The notes below the pieces were generated by a model. That model saw only the letters and a program-made list of their open reading frames with translations, was not told the origin of the DNA and searched no databases. Source: an uncultured Roseobacter sp. (lineage in GTDB: Bacteria; Pseudomonadota; Alphaproteobacteria; Rhodobacterales; Rhodobacteraceae). From it: a stretch of DNA of 64,000 bases. The number at the start of each line of letters is the position of its first letter. The first letter of the stretch is position 1. The stretch covers positions 558,001 through 622,000 of the forward strand of contig NZ_CANMDB010000002.1 of the NCBI RefSeq assembly GCF_947496515.1, read 5' to 3'. This document shows positions 17,303 through 26,772 of the stretch, piece by piece. Position numbers and translations under genes: made by a program.

Positions 17303-17805
17303 GCGGCCATCTCCCTGAATCTGCCGAAAATCTCCGCAGGTATAGGCTGTGGTCTGCGGCAATGCGATGGAAATACGCAGATGCCGAGATGAGCGTGCTC
17401 GGTCTTAGGTCTCCGGCGCATGTTTTTCGGGCGTGACCCGCTTCACTGAAGACAACGCGCGTTGACGCAAAAACATCGTTGGGTCAGCACCTTCGGAACG
17501 GATCAGACGCCAGGATTGAAGGTGCCTGCGGGCCTCATCCAAAGGTGGTCCGTTTTCATACAGGGTTGGCGGTCGTCAGGTCACTTGGCGTACCCCCGCA
17601 GATCAACCTGAGAGTGGCAGAGCGCCTCCGGCAGATCAATCGCTTTCTGCACCCGCATCCTATCGGCGCTGGCTTGCGTCGCGGCCGGTTTCCTGACGCG
17701 CAACACTATAGATAAATTGGGAAAAATCGAGACATATTTGATTTGATAACAACGCCTTAAAGGCAAACTGCTACCAAGGACGCTGGTTGGTGTGTTAGGG
17801 TCGAG
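17303..17805. other. 503-bp intergenic region, no gene supported
   Basis: This region separates divergent nadX and the c-di-GMP gene. Short ORFs occur on both strands (for example 17479-17715), but they lack ribosome sites and protein-like composition. The last 100 bp are AT-rich and likely hold the promoter of the gene at 17806. A small palindrome, GCCTTAAAGGC, lies in that stretch. Confidence 0.5.
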
Positions 17806-20643
17806 ATGCACGCGAGGACGACGGGTCAGGCGCAGGTTTTCGGACCGTTGGTAGAGGCGATCGGAACGCCCGCCTTTGTGCTGGACGCTGACAACGATAT
17901 CGTCGCGGCCAACCCCGCGGCATGGGGATTGTTGCCTGTCGGCGCCACAAAGGTGGCAGATATCCTACCCGATCATGCGCGCGCGCGAACGCTCGAGCAT
18001 CTGACGCGGGTCCGCGCGGGCAAGAGCGCCATTGACTGCGCGCTGCTGCCCACGGGACCTGACCCAAGCGGCGCTGAATTTGTGGCAACCGCGCTGATGG
18101 GCGCACCCGAGGTCAGCGGTTTTTTTCTGTGTCAACTGGCCCAACCGGTGGATTACCGACCGATGACAATCCTGCCTTTGCCTGGAAACATACCCAAGCG
18201 CGCATGGGATATGGAGGCTGGCAGTGGTACGTGTATAGCAGTCCACGAACCGCGGACACTTGTCTTGTCAGAGGAGCCTGAGTCGATCCAATCCCTTTTG
18301 ATGCTGGTCGATCCGGCGGATGTGCGCGGGGTGACCCATGCTCTGGCCAAGCTTTTGAGTGGGACGGATGACAGGATGCAGGCTCTCTGCCGGATCAAGG
18401 ATGGAGGCACGGATCTTACCATCTTGATGGAAGGCACAGTATCCGCACGCGATCCGGACGGTTTTCCCACAACCATCGCCGTGATGGAAAGTGATGTCAC
18501 CGTGCTACTGGATCGCCACGTTGGTGCGGCATCGGTTGCGCCGGATGCCGGGCGCTGGAAGGCCGCCACCATCAACGCAAATCAGGGTGTATGGCATCAT
18601 GATTTTGAAAAAGGCACTTACTTCTTTTCGGAAACCTGGCGTCGCCAGCGCGGTTTGAGCGCTGATGAGCGAGCGGTCGATATGGTCGACAACTGGCTGG
18701 CTACGGTACATCCGAACGACCGAGCGCACGCTCAGGAGGAAAAGCGCCGCGTGGATCGGGGCGAGACCAATCTGATCAATCAAAAGTACCGTCAACGCCA
18801 TAGGGACGGGCGCTGGATCTGGTTCATGAGCCGTGGTCGGGTGCTCCGGCGAAATTCGGATGGCTACCCCGTCGAGGTAATCGGGACAGACACCGACATC
18901 AACGACATCAAGGTGATGGAACTTGAAAGCCAGCGTATGGCCGAACGCCTCGACGTGGCCATGGAAGCGGCCGGGATGGCCCGGTGGGAGTACAAGATCA
19001 ACGCTGACGAGGCGTTTTGGGACGACAGGTTGCTGAACATCTTCGGCATCACCGATGGGCGCAACATACGGCCGGGCTCGGACTGGATGAACTACATCCA
19101 CCCCGATGACCGGGCCGAGGCGTTTGCCTATACACAGGACTGTACCGAGAGAGGGGCCGATGTGGCCTTCGATTATCGCTGCATGACCCCAGACGGCGAG
19201 GTCCGGTACATTCGAACCCGAGGCAAATATGTCAGAGACAGTGCAACAGGGCCGCGATATTACGGGATAAATTTCGATATCACCGAGGACAAGATGCGCG
19301 CGCAGGAGTTGGAAGAAGCGCGTGCCATGCTGGAACATGAAAGCCGACACGACGCATTGACCGGGCTGGCCAACCGTCGCCGTCTGGACGATGTGTATAG
19401 CGAACTGCTCAACACCGGACTGGACGCAGGCACGCGGGTCGCTGTGATGCATTTCGACATCGACCAATTCAAGCAGATCAACGACACCATGGGGCATGAT
19501 GCCGGTGACGAGACGCTGAAACATGCTGCCAGCATTCTGCGTAGCCATGCGCCCGACGGTGCGCTGGTATCCCGCATCGGGGGCGATGAGTTTGCGGCAC
19601 TGGTCTTTGACGCACCGGATGATGCCGCGTTAACGGAAACCGCCGAGCGTATTATCCGCCATATGTCACAGCCGTTTCACTACTACGCTCACGAGTGCAA
19701 CATTGGTACAAGCATCGGGATCGCGGTCGCCGAAGGCCAGCCCGATCCCGAAAGTAACCTTTTCATAGATGCTGATCTCGCTCTCTATGAGGCGAAGAAA
19801 GCCGGTCGGGGGCGGGTAAGGTTCTTTAATGGCGCGATGAAAGAGGCAGCACAGCAGCGCAAGAATTCCTTTGATGCGCTGCTTGCCGGGTTCGAGCAGG
19901 GCGAGATCACCTGCCACTATCAGCCCCAGTTCGATACCAAGACCCTCGAACTGACCGGACTGGAGGCGCTGGTGCGGTGGGAAAGCGACCGTTTCGGGCT
20001 CCTGATGCCCGGTGAATTCCTTCAGACAGCCGAGGACATGGGGCTTTTGGCGCAATTCGACGAACTTGTGCTGCGCCGGGCGTTGCATGACATGCAGAGC
20101 TGGGAAGCCGCGGGGCTCGCGGTACCGCAAATATCGGTCAACGTGTCGTCGCATCGTCTGAATGATCCGAGCCTTGGCGATCAGTTGCGGGCGCTTGAGT
20201 TGCCGGCGCGCAAGCTGTCGTTTGAGCTTCTGGAGTCGGCCTTTCTGGATGCGCGGAACGACGTGATAGACCGAAATCTGAGAATGATAAATCAGATGGG
20301 TATCGACATCGAGATTGATGATTTCGGCAGTGGTCACGCATCCATAGCCAGCTTGCTGGAGATTTTGCCGAAACGGTTGAAGATTGATCGTTCGCTTATC
20401 CAGCCCATCGTCGGATCCGAGCAGCAGCGCGCATTGGTCGAGACGATTATCGGGATCGGAGAGATGCTTGACATTCGGGTGGTTGCCGAAGGCGTCGAGA
20501 CGACAGAGCACGTGCACCTTTTGCAAAAGATGAACTGTTGTTACTTGCAGGGGTATGGGTTGGCGCGTCCGATGGATGCAACCGCGATGCGCAGCTTTCT
20601 GGAGGACCTGAGCTCTAGCGCTGGACGGCTAAGGCTCGCCTGA
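17806..20643 (+). CDS. PAS-PAS-PAS-GGDEF-EAL c-di-GMP signalling protein
   Basis: A protein of 945 aa without transmembrane segments, so a cytoplasmic sensor. PAS-like domains lie at about residues 15-110, 255-365 (WHHDFEKGTYFFSETW, RHRDGRWIWFMSRGRV) and 380-500 (ARWEYKINADEAFW, TPDGEVRYIRTRGKY). A GGDEF domain follows with an intact GGDEF at 592-596, then an EAL domain with the EAL motif at 720-722. The C-terminal EAL motifs NVSSHRL, ELLESAFLD, DDFGSGHAS and AEGVET are present, so both synthase and phosphodiesterase activity are possible; dual proteins often use one. It is convergent with a similar protein at 20979. Confidence 0.93.
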   Translation: MHARTTGQAQVFGPLVEAIGTPAFVLDADNDIVAANPAAWGLLPVGATKVADILPDHARARTLEHLTRVRAGKSAIDCALLPTGPDPSGAEFVATALMGAPEVSGFFLCQLAQPVDYRPMTILPLPGNIPKRAWDMEAGSGTCIAVHEPRTLVLSEEPESIQSLLMLVDPADVRGVTHALAKLLSGTDDRMQALCRIKDGGTDLTILMEGTVSARDPDGFPTTIAVMESDVTVLLDRHVGAASVAPDAGRWKAATINANQGVWHHDFEKGTYFFSETWRRQRGLSADERAVDMVDNWLATVHPNDRAHAQEEKRRVDRGETNLINQKYRQRHRDGRWIWFMSRGRVLRRNSDGYPVEVIGTDTDINDIKVMELESQRMAERLDVAMEAAGMARWEYKINADEAFWDDRLLNIFGITDGRNIRPGSDWMNYIHPDDRAEAFAYTQDCTERGADVAFDYRCMTPDGEVRYIRTRGKYVRDSATGPRYYGINFDITEDKMRAQELEEARAMLEHESRHDALTGLANRRRLDDVYSELLNTGLDAGTRVAVMHFDIDQFKQINDTMGHDAGDETLKHAASILRSHAPDGALVSRIGGDEFAALVFDAPDDAALTETAERIIRHMSQPFHYYAHECNIGTSIGIAVAEGQPDPESNLFIDADLALYEAKKAGRGRVRFFNGAMKEAAQQRKNSFDALLAGFEQGEITCHYQPQFDTKTLELTGLEALVRWESDRFGLLMPGEFLQTAEDMGLLAQFDELVLRRALHDMQSWEAAGLAVPQISVNVSSHRLNDPSLGDQLRALELPARKLSFELLESAFLDARNDVIDRNLRMINQMGIDIEIDDFGSGHASIASLLEILPKRLKIDRSLIQPIVGSEQQRALVETIIGIGEMLDIRVVAEGVETTEHVHLLQKMNCCYLQGYGLARPMDATAMRSFLEDLSSSAGRLRLA

Positions 20644-20978
20644 TCTGACCGGATGTCAACTGCGACAGACCACCGGCGGAAACCGCATCAGCAAGCCCGC
20701 GAAACTCTGTCAAACGACCTGCCAACTAACCGTCAACACAGCATGTCCCATCGTCCCTTGGTCGGCATCCCGGGTGGTACTCCCGCTCCAAGGTGAAGGT
20801 CTTGGTCGACTTCTGCTGCGGATGCGCGGTGGAACGGTGCGATCATCGGCAGAGACAATGACCCTGAGCATGTTCCAATGCCTCAGCTGTCACAAGACGC
20901 TGTGGCCGAGGTTCTTGCCATACTGGCATCTTGATTGACCGTTTTGCCGCGCGATCCTGTACCCCGCATAGTGTAGCG
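20644..20978. other. 335-bp region between two convergent c-di-GMP genes, nothing recognised
   Basis: No open frame here looks coding, and no clear terminator with a T-run is visible. It lies between the 3' ends of the genes at 17806 and 20979, so it only needs to hold transcription stops. Confidence 0.45.
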
Positions 20979-23936
20979 TCAGCCGGTCCCCAAACGCGCT
21001 TCCGGCTCGCTCCGTGACAAGTAGTCCAGTAGTTCAGACAGCGGTAACGGTTGGGAAAAGAAGTACCCCTGCAGGCGTTCGGCGCCCAGTTCACCCAAAA
21101 GTTGAGCTTGTTCAGCCGTTTCCACCCCTTCGGCCGTGACACCGATATCCAGAGCATAGCCGATGTCGATGATCGAACGAACCAGTCGGGTCGCATTGTT
21201 CCCCCGTGCCATCGGCGTGACCAGGCGTCTGTCGATCTTGAGTTGGTTGGGGGAGATCCGTTGCAGGGCAACAATCGAGGCACGACCGCTGCCGAAATCA
21301 TCCACCTCCAGCGATATGCCCAACTCGCGCAGCTGATCAAGCTGCAGCATGAAGGCTTCGCTTTCCTCTTCGAGAAAGATCGTCTCCAGCAGTTCGAAGG
21401 CGATCTTGCCAGCATAGCTCCTGGCCAGCCTGCCGATCTCCTCAATCTCGTGGCATTGCAGACGGTTGGCACTGACGTTGAATGAGAGGCTTGGCACATG
21501 GGGCATACGCGCAAAAGCGGACTGACACTCTTCGACCGCTTTTTCAAAGATCATCCGGTCGATGTTCGCCACCACATTCAGATCTGTCGCAACGCCCAAA
21601 AAGACCTCGGGCGGCAGAATGCCGCGGGTTGGATGGCGCCAGCGCGCCAGTGCCTCGAGCCCCACCACTTCGCCGGTGCGGGCGTCGACCTGTGGCTGAT
21701 AGTGCGGTTCGAATTCTCTGCCTTCCAGCGCGCGGATAATGTCGTCGGCCAAGCGCTTGGTAGCACGCATTTCTTCGATGTCGGATTGATCAAAGATTGC
21801 CATTTGGCCGCGACCCGCGCGTTTCGCCTTGTAAAGCGCAACATCGGAATTGGTCAAAAGATCCTCTTCATTGGCGAGGGGTGTATGCGCAATGCCAATC
21901 GAGGCACCAAAGCGGCATTCCCGACCCTCAAAAATGGTGGGTTTCACCAGATCGACCAGCAGCGCGTCCGCCAGTTGCTGCGGTCGGTCGCTGATCACTG
22001 GCAAGTGCAGCAGGATCACGAATTCATCACCGCCGATCCGGGCGACAACATCGTTTCTGCGTACATTGGTGCGAATCCGGCGCGCAACATCGCGCAACAC
22101 CTGATCGCCCGCCGCATGACCTATGGTATCGTTAATCTGCTTGAAACGGTCCAAGTCAATGTGCAGCGCGGCGAGTTCGCCGCCTTTCGTCCTTCGGAGT
22201 TTGGACAACTCGTCGAAACGCTCGCTGAGATATCGCCGGTTGCCGAGCCCGGTCAATTGATCGTGCAATGCTTCGAACGTGATCTGCTGGTTGGCGCGCT
22301 CCAGTTGAGCCGCGTAATCCTCCAATGCACGACGTTGACGCACCGTTTCCGTCATGTTCAGCCGCAGGACCAGTGTTTCGTCATTATCCGCACGGGACCG
22401 GATAATGCGGTAGTGGCGGTCACCCGCGATCTCGAAGTCTTCTTCCTCGATCTTGGTCATGTCGGGATTGACGTATTCGCTCAGCCATTCTTTTTCTCGA
22501 CCGACAGCCGCAGGGATCTGCCCGTTTTTGATCGCGATGGAGAGGACCTCGTTGGCATGCATGCCCACCTTGATCAGATTGGCATCCTCACCGAGGAACC
22601 GGGCAAATGCCGGGTTCCAGATCACCAGGCACAAGTCTCTGTCGTAGATGGAAAACGGGTCAGGGAAGGCGTTGATGGCCGAGATCAACCGGTCTTGGGT
22701 CTTTTGCAGGGCCCGGCGTTGGCGCACCAATTCGGTTGTATCCAGGCGTACAACAACCAAATCGCCATTGTGCGACCGTGACCGCAGGATGCGGTGATGC
22801 TGATCACCGGCAAGCTCCATATCCTCCACTGGGGTCGCCGCTTTGGCATGCTCGAGCGTGGTGCGGAGCCACTCTTCCTCACGACCGACCGCTTCGGTAA
22901 AACGTTGTTCTCGCAAACCGATCTTCATGACCTCCTCAAGGGTCATGCCAGCGCTCAGATCATTGGGATTGGCCGTCAAGCTTTCCAAATACGCCTCATT
23001 CCAGACCACCAGCCGCATATTGCTGTCGTAGATAGAGAAGGGGGCAGGGTAGGCACTGATTGCCGATAGCAGGCGTTCCTGCAGTTCTTCGGCGTTGCGG
23101 CGCTGGCGGACCAGTTCGGTGATGTTCATCCGGATGATCACCCAGTCGCCGTCTTCGGCGACGCTGCGCAGAACGCGGTGATGCACATCGTCCGGCAGCA
23201 TGATGTCCTCAATCGTATGTGCCAGTTCCGCGGGGTTTTCGATTGCCTGAAAGAAACCGTCGCGTTTGTCCGTCGGGACGTCGATGAGCCCACAGTCGAA
23301 GGCATGGCTAACGATATCCCGCGCATGCATGCCGGGCTTTATCCGGTTTGGATCAGTGGACATGGAACTCTGATAAGCTCTGTTGCAGACGACCAGCCTC
23401 AGATCCTTGTCGTAGATAACGAACGGATCGGGGTAGGCGTTCATGGCCGATAACATGCGGCTTTGGGTGGACAGCAGCTCCGCGTACATCCGTTCCTGCT
23501 CTGCGATCAGTTTATCACGTTCCTGCAATGTCTTGGCGGCCGCATCCTCGCGGGCCTTCAGATCAGAAATATCGCGGAAGGTCGCACAGCAAAAGAGCCC
23601 GCCGCTTTCCGGATCACGCACGACAAAAAGCGAGATACTGGCCCAGAACCTGTGACCATCGGCATGCAGGCAACTGGTCTCGACCCGAATTTCCTTTTGT
23701 CCCGATTTGAGCAAAGGATCGACCTTGCCCGCAAATGTGTTCCAGGTTTCGCTGTCGTGAACTTCATCCACCGGCAAGCCCAGAACATCCTCGGGTTCCT
23801 GACCGAAAAGCGCCGTATAGGCAGGGTTCACGTGCACCAAGCGCATCTTTTTGTCGCCGGGTGCGCAGTAGGACACACCGACCGCGTCCTGCGTCAGCGA
23901 CAAGAAATCTTTGATGACATCGGACAGCTTCATCAC
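20979..23936 (-). CDS. Multi-PAS GGDEF-EAL c-di-GMP signalling protein
   Basis: A protein of 985 aa, cytoplasmic. The N-terminus has a canonical PAS/PAC (VHVNPAYTALFGQEPEDVLGL... FCCATFRDISDLK). Three tandem repeats of a PAS-7-type unit follow, each containing a YPDPFVIYDKDLRLVVCN-like segment and ending in a RMNITELVRQRR-like linker. GGDEF is intact at 635-639 and EAL at 761-763; NVSANRLQ, ELLETIFLE, DDFGSGRAS and AEGVETAEQ complete the EAL domain. The repeated units suggest internal duplication. A MM start at 23936 precedes KLSDVIKDFL. It is single and convergent with the other c-di-GMP protein. Confidence 0.93.
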   Translation of the reverse strand: MMKLSDVIKDFLSLTQDAVGVSYCAPGDKKMRLVHVNPAYTALFGQEPEDVLGLPVDEVHDSETWNTFAGKVDPLLKSGQKEIRVETSCLHADGHRFWASISLFVVRDPESGGLFCCATFRDISDLKAREDAAAKTLQERDKLIAEQERMYAELLSTQSRMLSAMNAYPDPFVIYDKDLRLVVCNRAYQSSMSTDPNRIKPGMHARDIVSHAFDCGLIDVPTDKRDGFFQAIENPAELAHTIEDIMLPDDVHHRVLRSVAEDGDWVIIRMNITELVRQRRNAEELQERLLSAISAYPAPFSIYDSNMRLVVWNEAYLESLTANPNDLSAGMTLEEVMKIGLREQRFTEAVGREEEWLRTTLEHAKAATPVEDMELAGDQHHRILRSRSHNGDLVVVRLDTTELVRQRRALQKTQDRLISAINAFPDPFSIYDRDLCLVIWNPAFARFLGEDANLIKVGMHANEVLSIAIKNGQIPAAVGREKEWLSEYVNPDMTKIEEEDFEIAGDRHYRIIRSRADNDETLVLRLNMTETVRQRRALEDYAAQLERANQQITFEALHDQLTGLGNRRYLSERFDELSKLRRTKGGELAALHIDLDRFKQINDTIGHAAGDQVLRDVARRIRTNVRRNDVVARIGGDEFVILLHLPVISDRPQQLADALLVDLVKPTIFEGRECRFGASIGIAHTPLANEEDLLTNSDVALYKAKRAGRGQMAIFDQSDIEEMRATKRLADDIIRALEGREFEPHYQPQVDARTGEVVGLEALARWRHPTRGILPPEVFLGVATDLNVVANIDRMIFEKAVEECQSAFARMPHVPSLSFNVSANRLQCHEIEEIGRLARSYAGKIAFELLETIFLEEESEAFMLQLDQLRELGISLEVDDFGSGRASIVALQRISPNQLKIDRRLVTPMARGNNATRLVRSIIDIGYALDIGVTAEGVETAEQAQLLGELGAERLQGYFFSQPLPLSELLDYLSRSEPEARLGTG

Positions 23937-24048
23937 ACGCCCTTCGAACCGGTCCGATCTTCTTAGCGACCATTCGTTACTCGAAGTGTAAAGCTCAAGT
24001 TTTACCGATCTGCCCGACCCGTGGCGGCGCGCCCCCGGCTGGCGGATT

Positions 24049-24765
24049 TCAGGGGCGTTCGACGTCTACGCGCGTGACACCAAAGCCGATGGGTTTGCGC
24101 CGGTTGCCGGGCAGCGCGGGATCTGGCCCCCAGATGGCTTGATAGGTGTCGATGGCCATACCGCGCCGCTGCAGGAGAACCGCCAGCACGAGCAGTCCGC
24201 TCCACCAGATCGCCAAGGCCAACCCCATCCAGTTGGGCGCGTTGGCCTGCCAAAGTCCGGATACCAGTGTCGCCACGGAGAGCAGCAAGGCCAGATAGCC
24301 TGCGGACTTGTGAATATATTCAAAGGCGAGCCGCCGTGGCGTCATATCGTAGTGATCTCCGCTCAAGGATCCGTCGGCCGCGCGTTCCGTCGGGCCGCCC
24401 TTGGTGCCGCGCAATATGCCGCCGAGGATCTGAGCGAGGGCCAGCACGAGCATGCTCCAGCCCAGAAATCCGTGCGGACCGGGGGCTGCGGCAAGCGGAG
24501 GAGCGCTGAGGATCAGCCACAGGCCGATCCCCATCAGTGCACAGGCGCTGTACTGGCAGATCCGGTGGGTGTTCCACCAGAAGTGGCTGTCCAGTGACCG
24601 GGGCCAATCCTGTCCCGGAGCGATCTTGAAATAGCGCGCGACCAGCACGCCGATGGGCACCAATACCCCCCAGGCCAGCACCATCGTGCGGGCGTGCCAG
24701 CTGAGGTGCCAGCCCACGTCATGGGCGCGGGCGGCATCCATCGGCGCGGCAAGCCACTCCCACAT
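24049..24765 (-). CDS. Cytochrome b561-domain membrane protein at the end of a sugar ABC operon
   Basis: A protein of 238 aa with about five hydrophobic helices. Four helix-located His (GWHLSWHART, NTHRICQY, PGPHGFLGW, EYIHKSAGY) match the two-heme arrangement of eukaryote-like b561 domains, so it probably moves electrons across the inner membrane. Its ATG shares a base with the stop of the upstream permease (TGATG at 24767-24763), so it is co-translated with a sugar importer. That pairing is unexpected. A role in periplasmic oxidation of the imported compound is inference. Confidence 0.82.
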   Translation of the reverse strand: MWEWLAAPMDAARAHDVGWHLSWHARTMVLAWGVLVPIGVLVARYFKIAPGQDWPRSLDSHFWWNTHRICQYSACALMGIGLWLILSAPPLAAAPGPHGFLGWSMLVLALAQILGGILRGTKGGPTERAADGSLSGDHYDMTPRRLAFEYIHKSAGYLALLLSVATLVSGLWQANAPNWMGLALAIWWSGLLVLAVLLQRRGMAIDTYQAIWGPDPALPGNRRKPIGFGVTRVDVERP

Positions 24766-25637
24766 CAGCCCTTGACCGCGCCTGCCGTCATGCCAGTGAT
24801 GATCTGGCGCGACGCCACGAAGGTAAAGATGATCGGTGGCACAGCCAGCAGCATACCCGTCGCCATGATCACGCCCCAGTCGATATCGAACTCAGTGATG
24901 GAGTTCACGATGGTAACGGGTACCGTACGGGAATTGCGGTCAGCCAGAGCGTTGGCCAGCAGGAACTCGTTCCACGCCACCCGGAACGTAAAGATCGCGG
25001 CTGCCGCCAACCCCGGTTTGATCAGCGGCAGCACCACGAGGAAAAACACCTGGAATGGCCCGGCGCCATCCATGCGGGCCGCTTCTTCCAGTTGAATGGG
25101 CACCTGGACGATAAAGCTCTGCAGGATCCAGATCACAAACGGCAGGTTCATGGCCACATAGACCAGGATGATCCCCGCGCGGGTGCCGTCGATGCCGAAC
25201 TGAAATGTCCAGATGCCAAAGACCGGCACCAGTAGCACCGCAGGCGGCACCATGCGCATGGCAAGGGTGGAAAGCGATACCGTATCGCGCCCCATGAACC
25301 GGAACCGCACGAGCGCATAGGCCGCCATACAGCCCATCACGAGCGTCAGGACAGTGGAGACCAGCGCACTGATGAGTGAATTCACCAGCGCGCGTCCAAA
25401 GGTCTTGTCGCAAAAGGTGATGTGATCTGCCTCGTACCAAAGAAAGTCGCACAGCGCCGTCTCGTAGTTTCGCAGCGTCGGCATGAAGAGCAGCGAGGAG
25501 CTGTCAGACATGATGTCGACGTTCAGTTTCAGCGAGGTCGTCAGCATCATGACGATGGGGCCCACCGCCATCACCACCAAGGCTACAAGCAACGCGTAAA
25601 ACGCCGGGTTTTGCCGATCGTAGGTCTTGGCGGCCAT
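24765..25637 (-). CDS. Carbohydrate ABC transporter permease (MalG type)
   Basis: A protein of 290 aa with six hydrophobic segments. The EAA loop reads EEAARMDGAGPFQVFFLVVLPLIKPG, typical of CUT1-family inner-membrane permeases. The ATG at 25637 overlaps the preceding stop (TGATG) and follows GAGGAGGA, and is preferred over the GTG at 25640. It pairs with the permease at 25637-26554 and the ATPase at 28132, and it is followed without a gap by the b561 gene. Confidence 0.93.
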   Translation of the reverse strand: MAAKTYDRQNPAFYALLVALVVMAVGPIVMMLTTSLKLNVDIMSDSSSLLFMPTLRNYETALCDFLWYEADHITFCDKTFGRALVNSLISALVSTVLTLVMGCMAAYALVRFRFMGRDTVSLSTLAMRMVPPAVLLVPVFGIWTFQFGIDGTRAGIILVYVAMNLPFVIWILQSFIVQVPIQLEEAARMDGAGPFQVFFLVVLPLIKPGLAAAAIFTFRVAWNEFLLANALADRNSRTVPVTIVNSITEFDIDWGVIMATGMLLAVPPIIFTFVASRQIITGMTAGAVKG

Positions 25638-26554
25638 CACAGATCCTCCTCAGCGGCCTTGCGCAGACGGGCGGTGCGCGCCTCCACGGCCTTGTTGTAG
25701 GCGAACATCGCAAACGTAAGGATGACCAGCAGGATGAGCAGGTAGTTCGACATTGCGGCAGCCTCTCCCAACTCGCGGAATTCCGATGCGGTCCGGGAGA
25801 TCCTGAGCGACAGGATTTCGGTCGAGAGACCCGGTCCACCGTTGGTCAGCACCAGGATCACCTCCAGCACCTTGAAGGCGTCGATGAGGCGCAAGAGCAG
25901 CGTCACGATCAGCACCGGCATCATCAGCGGCAGCTTGATGTAGACGATCTGTTGCCAGCCGGTGGCACCATCGATGCGCGCGGCCTCCATCGCTGATTGC
26001 GGCAACGACTGGAGGGCTGCAAGCGACAGGATAAAGATGAAGGGTGTCCACTGCCACACGTCCGCGATGACCACTGAGGCAAAGGCCCAGTTACCGTCGC
26101 TGAGCCATGGGATGGGGTCAAATCCAAGTGATTTCAGTGTCTTATTAAAGATGCCCACCGACGGGTGGTACATGTAGCGCCACATTAGCCCGACCACGAT
26201 GGGTGCGATCATCATCGGCAGGATGAACAGTGTTCGCAGCGCCGACATGCCGCGGATGTTGCGATCCAGAAGCAGGGCGAGGCCGACGCCCAGCACCATT
26301 TCGATGGTCACCACGACGGCGGCAAACTTGATGGTGACCCAGAAGCTTTCCAGAAAGGCCGCGTCATTCAGCAGACCAATGTAGTTGCGCAGGCCCACGA
26401 ACTCCGCCTCGCCGATGCGCTGGCTGGGATTCCAGTCCAGAAAGCTCGCATAGATCATGTAGCCGATGGGATAGAGCAGGGCGACCGCCATGATCACAGC
26501 CGCAGGGGCGAGGAACAGGTAGGGTGTCAACCGATTTGCGTTGGCGATTTGCAT
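25637..26554 (-). CDS. Sugar ABC transporter permease (MalF type)
   Basis: A protein of 305 aa with six predicted membrane helices and the EAA motif MEAARIDGATGWQQIVYIKLPLM. The C-terminus has the MalF-like NGGPGLSTEILSLRI region. It forms the membrane channel with the downstream MalG-type permease, to which it is coupled. The upstream gap of about 218 bp to the binding-protein gene contains hairpins that probably adjust transcript levels. Confidence 0.93.
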   Translation of the reverse strand: MQIANANRLTPYLFLAPAAVIMAVALLYPIGYMIYASFLDWNPSQRIGEAEFVGLRNYIGLLNDAAFLESFWVTIKFAAVVVTIEMVLGVGLALLLDRNIRGMSALRTLFILPMMIAPIVVGLMWRYMYHPSVGIFNKTLKSLGFDPIPWLSDGNWAFASVVIADVWQWTPFIFILSLAALQSLPQSAMEAARIDGATGWQQIVYIKLPLMMPVLIVTLLLRLIDAFKVLEVILVLTNGGPGLSTEILSLRISRTASEFRELGEAAAMSNYLLILLVILTFAMFAYNKAVEARTARLRKAAEEDL

Positions 26555-26753
26555 GGGGTGCGGATCCGGTTTGCGAGAGGCTTGCGGTCAGGTCGTCCCG
26601 GCGCGGGTTAGGGATGCGCAGGGGCCGTTGGTGAAGTGGTGTTGGGGCGACTTTCGTTGTCAGCGCCCAGACGGGTCAGGGGGTGGGGCGCCAGGGTTTC
26701 CGTTGGAAAACCTGGCTACCCCCACTCGGACGGCGGGGCTGGCCCGTCCCACT

Positions 26754-26772
26754 CGATCAGCGCAGCTGATCG
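26754..26772 (-). terminator. Perfect stem-loop just after the binding-protein gene
   Basis: CGATCAGC and GCTGATCG form an 8-bp stem with a GCA loop directly beside the stop codon at 26773. No T-run follows in the transcript direction. Such hairpins between a binding-protein gene and permease genes often protect the 5' part of the mRNA, raising binding-protein output. Confidence 0.5.

Noticed and set aside
17479-17715. Short plus-strand frame before the c-di-GMP gene
   Set aside because: It is short and Arg/His-rich, with no ribosome site and no domain.
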